Assembly: GCA_039714995.1 (NCBI GenBank)
Contig: JBDLII010000147.1
Span: forward strand, 1 to 5,255
Source: Sva-25 sp039714995
GTDB lineage: Bacteria; Pseudomonadota; Gammaproteobacteria; Chromatiales; Chromatiaceae
Direction: 5' to 3'
DNA length: 5,255 nt
Below the pieces are notes generated by a model. The model had not been told where the DNA came from, did not search any database, and saw only the letters and a list, made by a program, of their open reading frames with translations. Within the stretch, counting starts at the first letter, position 1, and every line of letters begins with the position of its first letter. The position numbers were made by a program, and so were the translations under genes. This document shows, piece after piece, positions 4,628-5,255 of this stretch.

Positions 4628-5255
4628 TCAGCCACTTTCATCCCTTCTCCATCGCCCGCTTGCCCCGGATTGAATTCGGCGCCGGCAGCATCGGCAAAGT
4701 GGCGGAGATTGCCGCGCGCTACGGTCATCGCGTACTGCTTGTGACCGGCGGTCAATCCTTCGACGAGGCATCCTGGTCGGATCAACTCGAACGCTCATTC
4801 GGGCAGGCCAAGCTGGAGTATCGGCGTATCCGCATCCCGGGCGAGCCCTCCCCCGCTATGGTCAATGCGGCCGTTTCTGAATTTGCAGCAGATGCTATCG
4901 ACGTCGTGGTTGGCGTCGGCGGCGGCAGCGCGCTCGATGCCGCCAAGGCGATTGCCGGCCTGCTGCGGCTGCGGCATCCCGTAGAGGACTACCTCGAGGG
5001 TGTCGGCCCCGAGTTGACCTACAAGGGACCTGCGGTCCCCTTTATTGCCGTACCCACCACGGCCGGCACAGGCAGTGAAGCCACCAAGAACGCCGTCTTG
5101 AGCAAAGCGGGCCTGGAGGGTTATAAAAAATCGTTTCGCTCCGACCAGCTGGTGGCCGAATACGCAGTGATCGACCCGGACCTGCTGGCAAGCTGTCCGG
5201 CCACGGTGATCGCCGCGAATGGCATGGATGCACTGACGCAGTTGATCGAGTCCTA
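4624..5255 (+). CDS. Iron-containing (type III) alcohol dehydrogenase, 3' partial
   Basis: The frame opens at the ATG at 4624, overlapping the preceding stop by four bases, and runs off the right edge after 210 codons; the family is usually about 380-390 residues. The N-terminal Rossmann-like half has the opening IEFGAGSI (16-23), a strand VLLVTGG (37-43), the nucleotide-binding GGGS at 99-102 followed by LDAAKAI, and PTTAGTGSEAT (144-154). The start of the metal-binding helical domain has IDPDLLASCP (183-192) and NGMDALTQLIES (199-210). The first metal ligand Asp202 is present, but the position of the second, normally His (GMDALTH in FucO), is Gln206. Later His ligands would lie outside the window. 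The likely reaction is NAD(P)-dependent interconversion of an alcohol and an aldehyde or ketone in the cytoplasm, with substrate unknown. Coupling to the LsrG-like gene suggests that the two act on one pathway. Confidence 0.92.
   Translation, partial: MISHFHPFSIARLPRIEFGAGSIGKVAEIAARYGHRVLLVTGGQSFDEASWSDQLERSFGQAKLEYRRIRIPGEPSPAMVNAAVSEFAADAIDVVVGVGGGSALDAAKAIAGLLRLRHPVEDYLEGVGPELTYKGPAVPFIAVPTTAGTGSEATKNAVLSKAGLEGYKKSFRSDQLVAEYAVIDPDLLASCPATVIAANGMDALTQLIES

Overview
The window reads as chromosomal DNA from a GC-rich gammaproteobacterium. The key evidence is the complete sigma-E envelope-stress operon rpoE-rseA-rseB-rseC on the minus strand (3410 down to 597). All four proteins match their families closely, and the four-gene order is typical of Gammaproteobacteria. 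I cannot name the genus.

Layout from left to right: (1) a plus-strand CDGSH-type iron-sulfur protein, cut by the left edge, whose stop codon overlaps the stop of rseC tail to tail; (2) rseC, rseB, rseA and rpoE on the minus strand; (3) a short divergent promoter region at 3411-3522; (4) a plus-strand hemolysin III / PAQR-family seven-helix membrane protein (TrhA/YqfA-like); (5) a 136-base gap holding a strong inverted repeat and a tentative promoter; (6) an ATGA-coupled plus-strand pair, an LsrG-like ABM-fold protein and an iron-containing (type III) alcohol dehydrogenase cut by the right edge. No stretch above 300 bases lacks a gene. I saw no tRNA, rRNA, CRISPR array or insertion sequence.

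The sigma-E genes form one regulatory circuit. RpoE is the sigma factor, RseA the membrane anti-sigma factor, RseB the periplasmic protector of RseA, and RseC an inner-membrane protein linked to redox control. Two details stand out. A good sigma-E-type promoter (GGAACTT, 15-base spacer, GTC) lies in the unusually long rpoE-rseA gap, so RpoE may boost its own antagonists separately from itself. A palindromic element resembling dispersed intergenic repeats lies between rseA and rseB and supplies the only conventional upstream start for the full rseB signal peptide, a TTG.

The right-hand pair is the least characterised part. An LsrG-type protein is translationally coupled to a dehydrogenase with no lsr genes in view, and the dehydrogenase has Gln where the second metal-binding His normally sits. 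The flanks also lack the familiar neighbours nadB and mucD/lepA. I found no clearly new defence or mobile system; most of the window is ordinary core-genome content.
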